Positions 41,724 to 51,742 of a stretch of 64,000 bases of DNA are shown here, piece by piece; the stretch's first letter is position 1, and each line of letters begins with the position of its first letter. This DNA comes from Morinoia aosen. Taxonomy: Eukaryota > Arthropoda > Malacostraca > Amphipoda > Talitridae. Where the stretch lies: the NCBI GenBank assembly GCA_030386875.1, contig CM059563.1:44608102-44672101 (forward strand). Reading direction: 5' to 3'. The notes below the pieces were generated by a model. That model was not told the origin of the DNA, did no database searches, and was given only the letters and a program-made list of their open reading frames with translations. The translations under genes and the position numbers were made by a program.

Positions 41724-44700
41724 GTATATAGACGTCAGCGGAAGGTGCCCTCCCACGAAGAAGCTCTCCAAAGAGGAGGCCCACAGCAGATTCTCAGCCG
41801 CCCGCGGCGAATATCCGAGACCACGGAAATGACCTCTCTCGGAAGAAAGAGCAAGCTTAGACTTCCACAGCTGGAAGAACAATTCCATACGGAGCTAGCA
41901 GCCTTGAACAGTCTCCTGAATGGTGCAGTACCACGAGATCTCAAGACTCCCAGCGAGGTGGATCAAGTCCACGCTGGAATCCGAGCAAAGGCTAAGACCG
42001 TCAAGCGAATCGGAGACCAGCTGGTCCTAGCTCTCGAGGGTTCAGGAGCCACCGCAGAAGCGACGGTAATCCGAGGCTCATTGACAAGCGCTAGAGCTCG
42101 CAGGAAAGCACTAGCGGACTCAATGGACCACAGAAACGAAGAGCTCGGTGCGAGCTCCTCACGGAGTGTGACAACGGGACCTTCCCAGCGTAAGAGCTCG
42201 AGGTCGAGGAGGACCTCGTCCAAGAACCAGCAGCAAGGCGCTGCCCATCAGAACAAGCCCCCAAAATCATCATTGGCTGAGAACAGGAACGGACACCGTT
42301 CCAACCGTCGGGACAGAGACCAGGCCAGCCCCAGCCATCGTCGTCAGAGTCACCAAGGTTCGAGCTATTACAGCCAGAGTCAAGACAGTGAGAGCGATCA
42401 TAGCCAGAGCCTTCCCAGTGCCAGCTCTCGTCACAAAGACGGCGAATCCGAGCGCCGCGAGCCCCCTAGCCAAGGCAATAAGCAGATGCTTATTGACATC
42501 ACTGAAGAGCCATCGGTACTGTTGGCGCAAATCGCCATCGAGAGGTCGAAATTGAGGAACAGGAACCGAACGGAGAACGATCAGCACTTCGGTGAGCAGA
42601 ATACCGAGTGCAAAGAGGACCGCACAGGAGCCTGGGTCGACCAAGCCTTCCGGCATCACGTCACTGAACCCGCAGGGGGCACAACGGCAGTTGCGAATGC
42701 TTCGCCCCGTGACACCGATCTCGCACCTCCGATGAATCCCTCCGCACCAGCCTTCCAGCCCCGGGCTTCCACCGGCTCACCTGCCGTGGTCTTTGAAACG
42801 AAGCCACCAGTGATCGACGGAGCTATGAGGCTCTCAATGATCGAAGATCTAAAAAAGGCGCCAAGCCAACCCTACGCGGGAGAGGCTCACCTGTTCCACA
42901 GATGGTTCGATGCCATCAAGAGAAGGATGGAGAGGCTCGCCGTGGAGCCCATCGACGCCATCGAGATCCTCACGAACCACACCTGCGGCGAGCCAAGAAG
43001 CCTTATTGACGACACCCTGGCAGCTACCTACCTGGACACAGCGGCCCTGCTCACCCTCATCGTCGAACAATTGAAGACCCGCTTCGCCTCCGACGACAGC
43101 GTAGCCGATAGCCTGCTCGAACGCCTCGCCCAAACCTCGGACATAAAGGGCATGAAGGGCGACCGCACGGTCGGTCTCAAGCTGCGGAAGTTCAGCGACG
43201 CCTGTCTAGCGATTCATCATACAATGCAGCACAACCAAGGCCTGGCCTTCCTGAACACCGACGTAGGGCTGTCTCCCATCGTTGAGAGACTACCCTTCTT
43301 CGTTCTGGACGCCTGGAGAAGCGAACGAACTAGGCACAGAAGATTATTCGGATCGCTACCTGATTTCGCCGGGTTCTGCGAGTTCATCAAAACGCTGTCA
43401 GACACCCAGTGTGATAGTTTTGGGGCATCGAACCTCAACTGGGTGAGCAATCGACTCGACACGGCCGCCCCCGCTCGCCTCAATCCAAGAGCCTCGCGAG
43501 TTCTCTACACGTCCTCGGAGAATCAAACCGGCAACTGCGTTCTCCACCAGAGTGCACAACATGCGACAAACTCGTGCCAAACGGTAAGAAAGATGGAATC
43601 TCGGAAGAAGAAGGACTTCATACGCGAGCATAAGTTATGTTACCGTTGTCTGGGCCCTCACTGGGCAAAGCACTGCAATGAAGTTGTGAAGTGCGATGAC
43701 TGCGGAGCCAGCAGTCACAGCACGGCCGCCCACATTAACTGGCGAGCAGCTGGAAATTCGAGTGAAACCACTCGTCAGGAGAGACCCAGTCGAGAACCGA
43801 GCGACGACAGAGCTCAGAGCGAACTCGGGGAGAGATTGAGAGCTGTGGCCCTGGCCTCTCGCGTACCCACAGCCGAGGAGGGTGCATGCAGCAAAGTTGT
43901 TCTGGCAGACGTTATCGACGAGAACACGGGTCGGTCGTGCCGCGCCTACGTAATCTTAGATGAGCAAAGCACCACGTCCTTCTGCTCTCCTAAGCTGTTG
44001 AACGCCCTCCGCGTGACAACCCCCAAGTCTCACTACGAGCTGGAAACGCTGACCGACCAATCCGCCACTCGATACGGCAGACGCGTGTCAGGGTTGAAAA
44101 TAAAGGGAGTGTCCGAAGACCGAACCTTCGAGCTCCCACCGATGTTGGAATGCAACTCCATCCCCGATAGAAAGAAAGCAGTCGCGACCTACGAACGCGT
44201 CGCAAGAACCCCGGAGATATCGCACTTCGCTCAGCATTTCTTGCCCTTGGACAAACACGCAGAAGTCGCGGTGCTCCTGGGGACGGACTGTGGAGACCTA
44301 CTCTACAGTCACTCCGACAAACAACGCCGCAAGGCTCCGTTCGTCCACCACACTGCCTTAGGCTGGGCAGTGGTCGGCAAGGTGAACGACGACGTCAGCC
44401 CCGAAGGAGAGCACTCTTACACGGTCGCAAGAATCGTAGCCGAAGCCACTCTCAAAACCTGTGGCCCGGAGACGTGCCTTGAACCGCTCTCAGGAGAAGA
44501 TGCTATCGCCCAGCAGCGCAGCGATGAAACCCCCCACCCGCGGCCCCCCGACGGTCGCGGAGACCCTGAAAAGATGAAAAACACAAGAGCAGAGGAAGAC
44601 AATCAAGCGGAAGCCCCGCCAACGACGAGATTTATCAACCAGTCAGCAACAAACGATGAAATGGACGCTCAGTGCGATCCAGACAGCGCATCACTAAAGT

Positions 44701-45326
44701 CCAAGGAGAAACGGAAATGGGAGCTTCCGCACCCTGGTGATCGGAAGAGAAAGTACGACGCGCACCATGCTGAGCGCACATCTGTTGACAAGAGAGCTCG
44801 ACAGAACGGGCCAAGCAAAGGGGGAGGCGGCCACGCGGCTCCCGACCCTCCAGGAAACGCCGAGCACCCACCTCCATCTTCCCTTTACCAGCCTCTCAGT
44901 ACCGCCTACGCGACAAGCTACCGTCGGAATCCGAAGCATCGGGACAAGCATGACGCACTCGCCGACGGACGAGGAATACCGGGCAGCGTCGAGAAAGACC
45001 AGGAGACAACACCCGGACCCCTCCAGAGGTCCACCACCCGCCAGCGAAGGAAAGTGCGACGTTGGTCGGGGAAGCAGAGAGGACTCCTCTATGAGTCACG
45101 CCCGCGCAGCAGGTGGAAGGCCACCCACACGTCGCTGAAGACAACACCGACGCGTCCCGCGGGGCGAGACGGCTGCGATGAGCACGTAGTGGGTGGCGCC
45201 CCGCCACTGAACCAGCCCTTGACCAGCACTTCCCCCCCCCCCCCGAAGGCAGTTATTGGTGGCCAGAGCCACCAAGGGGGGGAGTGTCACGTCGTACAAG
45301 ACGTGAGGAAATTTGAAGAATTTTGA
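41682..45326 (+). CDS. BEL/Pao-like Gag with protease-like region, no RT
   Basis: One open frame of 1214 codons; the first ATG is at 41829 (about 1165 residues). Domains, numbered from 41682: a coiled, charged N terminus (residues 60-150), a Ser/Arg/Gln-rich stretch (170-300), and a Gag core typical of BEL/Pao (about 390-580: PYAGEAHLFHRWFDAIKRRM, LLERLAQTSDIKG). Next come a CCHC knuckle near 652 (CYRCLGPHWAKHC) with a CDDCG partner, and a protease-like segment near 758 (VILDEQSTTSF, where retropepsins have D-S/T-G). HTALGWAVVGKV normally leads to reverse transcriptase, but here a basic low-complexity tail runs to a stop 42 bp inside the 3' LTR. Reverse transcriptase, RNase H and integrase are absent, so mobilisation must come from a partner element. 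The family call is by motif recognition. Confidence 0.85.
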   Translation: MPKRRSIPLAHDITVYRRQRKVPSHEEALQRGGPQQILSRPRRISETTEMTSLGRKSKLRLPQLEEQFHTELAALNSLLNGAVPRDLKTPSEVDQVHAGIRAKAKTVKRIGDQLVLALEGSGATAEATVIRGSLTSARARRKALADSMDHRNEELGASSSRSVTTGPSQRKSSRSRRTSSKNQQQGAAHQNKPPKSSLAENRNGHRSNRRDRDQASPSHRRQSHQGSSYYSQSQDSESDHSQSLPSASSRHKDGESERREPPSQGNKQMLIDITEEPSVLLAQIAIERSKLRNRNRTENDQHFGEQNTECKEDRTGAWVDQAFRHHVTEPAGGTTAVANASPRDTDLAPPMNPSAPAFQPRASTGSPAVVFETKPPVIDGAMRLSMIEDLKKAPSQPYAGEAHLFHRWFDAIKRRMERLAVEPIDAIEILTNHTCGEPRSLIDDTLAATYLDTAALLTLIVEQLKTRFASDDSVADSLLERLAQTSDIKGMKGDRTVGLKLRKFSDACLAIHHTMQHNQGLAFLNTDVGLSPIVERLPFFVLDAWRSERTRHRRLFGSLPDFAGFCEFIKTLSDTQCDSFGASNLNWVSNRLDTAAPARLNPRASRVLYTSSENQTGNCVLHQSAQHATNSCQTVRKMESRKKKDFIREHKLCYRCLGPHWAKHCNEVVKCDDCGASSHSTAAHINWRAAGNSSETTRQERPSREPSDDRAQSELGERLRAVALASRVPTAEEGACSKVVLADVIDENTGRSCRAYVILDEQSTTSFCSPKLLNALRVTTPKSHYELETLTDQSATRYGRRVSGLKIKGVSEDRTFELPPMLECNSIPDRKKAVATYERVARTPEISHFAQHFLPLDKHAEVAVLLGTDCGDLLYSHSDKQRRKAPFVHHTALGWAVVGKVNDDVSPEGEHSYTVARIVAEATLKTCGPETCLEPLSGEDAIAQQRSDETPHPRPPDGRGDPEKMKNTRAEEDNQAEAPPTTRFINQSATNDEMDAQCDPDSASLKSKEKRKWELPHPGDRKRKYDAHHAERTSVDKRARQNGPSKGGGGHAAPDPPGNAEHPPPSSLYQPLSTAYATSYRRNPKHRDKHDALADGRGIPGSVEKDQETTPGPLQRSTTRQRRKVRRWSGKQRGLLYESRPRSRWKATHTSLKTTPTRPAGRDGCDEHVVGGAPPLNQPLTSTSPPPPKAVIGGQSHQGGECHVVQDVRKFEEF
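45271..45284 (+). promoter_or_regulatory. Polypurine tract of the BEL-like element
   Basis: ACCAAGGGGGGGAG lies directly before the TGTCACG start of the 3' LTR, the expected position for plus-strand priming. Confidence 0.8.
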
Positions 45327-47726
45327 TAAATTCATTCCGGCAACATTCCGCGGATCCGCACCTCGTCCGCAAGAATGACGCCAACGTTTTGTTTGTTTGA
45401 AGTGCGTGGAAGGAACAGGTTCCCGGATAATCTTAAGTTTATACGTCCTTTTAAACGTGAATTCGTGACAGGAGATTATTTTTTTTGAACGTGTTACCTT
45501 AGTAGCCATATTCATCGATCGCCTAACATATTTGCGCTTGGATAGCGGTGAACAGCCGGCTTCTGGAGCATTCGAGGATGCTTCCGGTGGCCGGTGAGTC
45601 ACCCACATTAAGCTGGACTAGCCGGCGTAACGTTTCATAATCAGTAAGCTACAGTGTAATGCTGGGAATTAGCTCAGGTTCTGGTTTAACGGTATGTTAG
45701 CTGAACACTGTGATTTTACTAATGAACTTTCCTATCTCTGTTTCACTGCTCTAAGTGATTTGTGTTAATGTCCAAACCTTTTGCTCAACAACATTTACAT
45801 AATAGCCAAGCCATGTAAGCTATGTTGTCATATATAATGTTGTAAACAGTGTCAAGGGCAGTAAATGCAACATGGAGAGACTGACATTTCAATGCTTTTT
45901 GGTTTGACACAAGATTGCTTGAAGTTTATCACATTTCATAGATTAACATAAGATAGCAAAATCATATATTTATTTGATAATGCAAACCAACCACTGCTTC
46001 ACTATTGAGAGATTTGTGTGCTGAAAATAAAAGCTATGGTGATTCTTCCATGGATTAGACATCAGTTGTTGATAAAAAAAAATTCATGGCACGTCGTGCC
46101 AGACTTGTACCAACTTGGGAACACGATTTTCTTGTCTTTGTATTATTTCTTGTCTTTGTATTATTTATAACATTCATTAATAGAAAGATGTGAGGCAAAG
46201 TAAAATAAATTTAGTCGAGTGGCTTCTTACCTATGAGCTGTGCTGGGCAAGTTGCGCCAGTCAGCAAGGTGGAAGCCTAAAGTCACGGCATTCAGTAGAC
46301 TGAGAATAGGCGCAGGAATTCGAGACCACTAGCTCATACGATTTGTGTTCTCAAAGCGACGTTGATAAACGTGTACTTGCCTCTCTCATTTTTTGATAAT
46401 GGAATTTATTGATAATGGTTGACTTGATGACCTGAGTGACTTGCCCCTGCCTTAGAGACCTAATTTTTGCTGTCTCTCTTCCACAGATAGGGTAAAGAAA
46501 GCCAGAGTAGGCACTTATTTTGCAGACTAAAATAAGCTGTCACAGGTCTAAACTGAGGGACCTTTCCTCATCGTCTGTAAGTATTTTAGAGTATCCTCTT
46601 TCAACTTGTGATGTTACCTAACTCGTCATCTCTTTATATTGTGTGAAAACTTTATATTCATGTGAAAACTACAAACTTGTTGTGCGATCGTCCACCTTTT
46701 TTCAAATAAAGTGCTCATTGACTAATGACCGCTGTGTTAAGACTGTTAGATACGGATGTGTATTCATGTATATATCCTTTTACGCTTCCTCAAAAAGACA
46801 CTTTGAACATTGGGCGAAACAAGCGATTCATGTATCATTGCCTAGCGTTAGTGACACGAGTTTTACAATATTCGTGTGCGTATCATAAATGTGTTCTTTC
46901 TAAATGTGTTTCTAGCTGTGTGTCTTTGGCAGGGTGTTCTTGATAATGGGTTCCTCGACTAGGTACTTACTCTCTTCCTTGCCAACGCAACGGAAACCTT
47001 TCTTGTTTCGTGAACTTATTTCCTAGCTTGCTGTTCCTGTGCACCTTGTGCGCAGATTCCGCGTTCCTCCAACTCCACACTAAATGGTGCCTTCTTCTTT
47101 CCTCTCTTGGAACATCTTTGTCGTAGTTGCGGGAGGCTAAAACTTTCCTATATAATGATAATAATTGAGTCATGGAATATCATTGTGCTATGTTGTTCTG
47201 AGGACTATGCCCCGTGACCACTCTTATCGCCCTCCCGTCATTGAAATGTCATGCCTAGCGTTAGCACTACTCGATTGCCTCTTATGTCTCCGGTATGAAG
47301 TCTTCTTGTCGTGCGGTGATATATAAATGGTGCCCTCCTCCTTCCTATCTCAGAGCATCTTGTCGTGGTTAAGGGAAGCTAAACCCCTCTCGTGTAACAA
47401 CGAATACTGTGTTATGAATTCCGTCACTAGACTATCATACCTAGTTCTAACATTATTTAGCTGTTATCTGTGTTTTGCTCAAGATGTAGGATGCTCCTTT
47501 CTCGTCATGCAGCACCGTATAAATTAATTGTTCATTCGACTATTGGGGTTTTTGTCACGTAATTCCTAGCCCGAGTCTGAATCATATTTGTCTGGGCAGA
47601 TACACGGAACCAGGGGATAAGAAATAAAAAACCTGAAGAGACCTCGTTTCCCTTTGGGCATCCTACCGAGTTCCGTTCAATGGCGTGCCGAAGCGAAGAT
47701 CAATTCCGCTAGCGCACGACATTACA
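45285..47726 (+). repeat. Intact 3' LTR, 2442 bp
   Basis: Starts TGTCACG directly after a polypurine tract (AAGGGGGGGAG, ending at 45284) and ends ATTACA before the TGACA target duplication. The length is unusual for BEL/Pao elements, whose LTRs are commonly a few hundred bp to 1 kb. Confidence 0.92.
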
Positions 47727-47731
47727 TGACA

Positions 47732-50231
47732 TAATCTGTTATTATTCTCATTCCATCTCCATGTACATCTGTTCACACTCAATGACTTACATCTCACAGC
47801 AAACAAGAGTTGACTTCCAAAACTACCATCATAGAACAGCTCAAACTTAGGTGCTTTCTTTTTCATATACCAGTTAAGTGTAGGCTTCCGCATCATGCTA
47901 AGCTTCCACTTATTCAATCCATACTCTTTTGTTTGTCTCTCAATCTCTTTCTTCCAACTCTTGCAGTCCCACTCAGGCCCTACACCTCCAACATTTATTA
48001 AACTCCAGTCATCCACAGGTCTCCCAATTCTAACATGAATAATCTTTTGCATACTGAGTTTCCTTGCATGCCCCCAACATACTTTCTCCCAATAGCTTAC
48101 ACTCAGATTCCATTCAAAGATTCGCCTTACCCACCTGCTATTCTGCATTCTTTCAATTCTCACCTTATAATTCAGCACAGCTTTCATCATTCTTTTTGAA
48201 AATAGGCTCCACCCTAGGTCACCTCTAATGGCTTCTATTGCTGTCCATTTTGGAGCACCCAATGCTACACGTCCTACCTTATTTTGTATCACATCCAGCT
48301 TTTCAAGATCACTACCATTCCAAGCAAGAGCACTCATACCATACATGACACTAGGTACAGCAACATACTTCCACATTCCTCTCACACATTCGTACTTGTT
48401 TGCTCTGTATCTGGCCACACTACCTAACCGTCCACTCCACTGCATTGCTTTAGCCACTTTCTCACCTTTAGTTCTAGTACATCCATCTTCACTTATCATA
48501 CAACCTAGATATTTGTATTCTTTTGTTCTACCTATTCTGATTTCTCCAATATTCCACAGTCTGTCTCTATCAGTCTCATCACTATTTATAACCATGACCT
48601 TACTTTTATCTGCACCAAAGTTCATCTTGAAATCTGTACTATATCCATTCACAATGTCAAGCATCCTTTGTAGTTCATGACCACATTCACTAACCACAAC
48701 CACATCATCAGCATACAACAAACAGCTCAGTCTCTCATTACCAACTTTCAGTCCTAAACCACTCCCTCTCAGTCGAACTGCTAATTCTTCTGTGTACAAT
48801 CCAAACAACAGGGGGGACAGAGTACAGCCCTGTCTCACTCCTCTAACTTTCCTCACTTGCCCTGTTTCCAAATTTCCTAACCTGTAGATAGCACTTGTGT
48901 TCTCATACAGACTCTGTACAATGTTCACTATTTTTCTGCTAAAACCAACTTTTCTCAAAATTTCAAACAGCCTAACCCGATCCACTCTGTCATACGCCTT
49001 TTCAATATCCAGGAATGCTAAATATACCTTCTTATTATCCTTCTTCATTCGCTCAATTATTTCACTCACTACAAACAGATTATCCTCCCCACGTCTATCT
49101 TGCCTAAAACCATTCTGTTCTTCTCCCAGGACTCCTGATTCCTCAACTAAGTTTTTCATTCTCTCATTCAAAATACCACAAAAGATCTTACATACGGTGT
49201 CACCCAGTGCAATTGGTCTGTAATTTTTAAGTTCTTTCATGCTCTTATGTCCACCCTTATGCAACAGAACTACATTACACTTGTTCCAGTCATCCGGTAC
49301 TCTTTCACTCTTCCATATCTCATCAAATAAACATTTCAACATACTGACTACACTCTCTCCTTCACATTTATAGAACTCATATGGTATCTTATCAGGGCCA
49401 CATGCCTTTCCATTTTTCACTTTCTTCAAAAAACTTACAATCTCTTCACAAGTGATTTCGTCTTCTATTTGCAGTTCATGTTCATCTATCAGAAAATTTA
49501 TAGGTTCATCATCTGTAACCTGCTCATTCATTCCACCAATGTCCTCCCAGTATTCTTCAACTGCTTTCACCATTTGCATCCTATCTTGCACACTGCAACC
49601 ATTGACTACTAATTCACCAACTTGAACTTCACTACCTCTATCATTACCTTGTATAAACCTATACCAGTCTTTTATTCCATCTGGACCTTTCTTTCTTAGA
49701 TTTTCAACTTGGTGTCTCTCTTCTGTAACCCTAGCCTCATTGATCATTCTCTTTACTTTCTTCTGCTGGTCCTTGTACTCATTCCATACACTTCGCCATT
49801 CATCCTCAGTAATTCTGCGTCTTTCATACATTTTCCTCATACAGCGTTGTTTTTTATTTAAAGTCTTCCTTCTCATTCGTTCTTCCTTTATCTCACTCGT
49901 AAACCACCTAGCATTTCCTGTACTTTTCCTGCATTTCATTCTACCAATCTTTTGCTCTGCCACATCATACAAGGTTCTTGCAATCTCCTTATTTAGGTCA
50001 TTTACATTTCCACACCTGTTCCAGTTACATCTACTCAATTCATTTCTAAATTCTTCCCAGTTTGCCATTTTAATACGCCAATTTTCACTTACTCTGCTGG
50101 CCTTCTGCATTGACTCCTTTCCACCCCAATTATATTCTAGTACAAGCATTTTATGGTCACTATCAATATCAAAATCATCTTCATCTACAAACATTTTTTT
50201 GACACACGCTCTAGCTCTACTATTCACTATC
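47732..50231 (-). pseudogene. Copy A0 endonuclease end and reverse transcriptase
   Basis: An open frame from the endonuclease C terminus (VNSRARACV, DFDIDSDHKMLVLEY) through the polymerase (NYRPIALGDT, FLDIEKAYDRVDR, RQGCTLSPLLFGLYTEELAV, LLYADDVVVVS). The frame is otherwise intact but loses its C terminus at the LTR insertion and has a chimeric N terminus from flanking DNA. Confidence 0.88.
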
Positions 50232-50251
50232 ACCATTCTCCTTACTTTCTT

Positions 50252-50443
50252 ATTCTTTTCAATAATTTTCTCTGACCAGCCACAAAAAAAACTTTTCCAG
50301 TGATGCGGATAATTGCGATTGCACTTCACTGCTGAAAGGTTTATCCCGTAGTAAACACAGAAAAAATGAAACAAGGAAAATTTCCAATGGTATATCTGAA
50401 TCGGACTGAAGGTAATAATATTTATCGAATAAATCTGTCTTTG
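50252..50443. other. Unique flank between the nest and the gypsy element
   Basis: No feature is recognised. Its last five bases, CTTTG (50439-50443), are the left copy of the gypsy target duplication. Confidence 0.6.
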
Positions 50444-50734
50444 TGTGGGGTTGTCGTACGTTGCGGCAGTTGTCGTACTATGTCGCAACCGCCTCGGCTG
50501 AGTCGGCTCGCTGCCGCCCGGATCGGCAGGGTGGTTATGGAAACAGTGGAGTGCAGTCGTGCGTGCTTTCGCTCTTCGATCGTATTATCTTCGCCGCGGT
50601 TCGGTACTTGTGTAAGGCCGGCAAGTGCCTTGCTTTCATTCCTCTCGGTGAACGAGGAAGGCGAAACAGCTGCGGCAGCTGTTTTGCGGTTGCTGTCGGT
50701 GTCAGCACCGGGCAACGTTAAAGGTAAGCCAACA
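50444..50734 (+). repeat. Gypsy 5' LTR
   Basis: 291 bp, TG...CA ends. Compared base by base with 55024-55314, the only difference is CAGTTGTCG here versus CAGTTTTCG there. Confidence 0.96.
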
Positions 50735-50781
50735 AGCTATCTAGGCTTTTGGCGGTGGTAGCCATCTTGTTGGTAGCGAGA

Positions 50782-51742
50782 TGGCGGCGGCTGGAAAGGC
50801 TGAGAAAGCTGCGGCAGCCGGAGCTGGCGATGCGGGATCGCCAGTGCCGCCGGCGGGGAGCACGTCGGGAGTGCTTGTGGATGTTAGCCTGTTGGCTAAC
50901 ATCCTGACTCAGGCGCGTGGTCGATCCTCGACCGGTTGTCTAGGCAGCTGCCTAAGTTGACTGGCGATGAATCGGTCCACGCGCTGGAGTGGCTGGAGAA
51001 CCTGGAGAGGCTCTGCCAGCTGGAGTGCGTAGCTTCGACCGACGTCATCGGGTTCATGCTCGACGGCAAGGCCGCTCGGGTGTTTCGCTCTATGACTGTC
51101 GGTGATGCTGCTCAGTGGCAGGTTGTTCGGTCTACGCTGGTCTTGCAATTTGCGTTGCCTATGCAGGAGGCGTATAGGCGGTTCACCGACCGTCGGCTTG
51201 CAGCCGGGGAGTCAGTGGACGTGTACCTGGATGACTTGGCGCGTCTGGGTGGGAGAGTGGGGTCGACTAAGAAGGATTTGATTTTTAGGGTCAAGTTCTA
51301 CGAGGGTCTCCCCACCACTCTGTATACTTGGGCAGTTTCGCGTGAGGACGCGTATACTGCGCCGTTCGATGCTGTGGTGTCGAAAGTGCGGGAAAGAATG
51401 GCCGCACAGAGGGCTGTAGCCGGGAGAGGCCAGGAGGCCAGGCTCGGAGCAGACCTTGCTGCTTCGGGGAAGCAGGGCAGTGGTGGCAAGGGTGCTTGCT
51501 ACCGCTGTGGCGGTGCACACCGCGTGCGGGTTTGCCCGCAGAAGCAAGGCGCTGCGGCGCCTGCTGGAAAGGGGGCCGTGAAGGCTCCCGCCAAAAGGAA
51601 GTTCGCATGCTTTGCGTGTGGAGAGGTCGGGCATTTCGCTTGCGACTGTCCGGCGGTAGGTAGGCCTACGGTTGGTGGGTCGGGTTTCTCTGCGGAGGAC
51701 GCCAGTCGGGGCGATGCGTCCTCCTCAATGGAAACCGTGTAA
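50782..51742 (+). pseudogene. Gypsy Gag with an apparent one-base frameshift near its N terminus
   Basis: The ATG at 50782 opens a frame (Ala-rich, then VDVSLLANILTQARG) that ends at a TGA near 50958. The rest of Gag is in the next frame, open from 50900 to the TAA at 51742: SILDRLSRQLPKLTGDESVH, then ALEWLENLERL. Two CCHC knuckles follow (CYRCGGAHRVRVC, CFACGEVGHFACDC). That frame has no upstream ATG, so one extra base between about 50900 and 50958, or a sequencing error, probably broke Gag. Gag forms the particle and its knuckles bind the RNA. The frame overlaps Pol by about 79 nt. Confidence 0.82.

Larger units (their letters stand above)
33947..47726 (+). mobile_element. BEL/Pao-like LTR element with 2442-bp LTRs and no polymerase
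   Basis: The LTRs begin TGTCACG and end ATTACA; the target duplication is TGACA (33942-33946 and 47727-47731). The 5' LTR is in three pieces (33947-34041, 37199-37220, 39399-41723) because two LINEs entered it. The 3' LTR (45285-47726) is whole. The internal domain is only 41724-45284 (3561 bp). Removing the LINEs, the element is about 8.4 kb. The LTRs are almost identical where compared, so the insertion is recent. Confidence 0.9.
33458..50231 (-). mobile_element. LINE family A, copy A0, split by the BEL-like element
   Basis: The element's own sequence is 33458-33946 and 47732-50231; the target duplication ACCAT is at 33453-33457 and 50232-50236. The 3' end (left) starts with GAACTTGAACTTGAG, the family TTCAAG tail. 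It is 5'-truncated within the endonuclease. The LTR element between 33947 and 47726 duplicated TGACA. Confidence 0.88.
27690..50251 (-). mobile_element. LINE family A, copy D: outermost layer of the nest
   Basis: The element's own sequence is 27690-30189, 33449-33457 and 50237-50251. The gaps are LINE-B (30190-33436 plus its target duplication) and LINE-A0 with its contents (33458-50231). Continuity is shown by the intact copy at 34042-37193, which reads through CTCTAGCCTCATTAATCATT at the same place. The 3' tail at 27690 is of the TTCAAG type. The 5' end is truncated near 50251. No target duplication was found for this oldest layer. Confidence 0.8.

Noticed and set aside
42270-42659. 129-codon minus frame and other long antisense frames within the BEL-like Gag, and 52141-52977 and 53446-54153 within gypsy Pol
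   Set aside because: They are shadows of GC-rich coding sequence. The plus frames carry the recognisable domains.
44700-45240. Possible remnant of an integrase C terminus in the BEL-like tail
   Set aside because: A short VAEDNT-like stretch in another frame suggested it, but the match is too short and the adjoining blocks are missing.
50251-50443. Frame reading HHWKSFFCGWSEK upstream of copy A0, first thought to be a continuation of LINE-B
   Set aside because: The target duplications show that LINE-B ends at 33436 and copy D resumes at 50237. The similarity to a LINE linker is too short to count.
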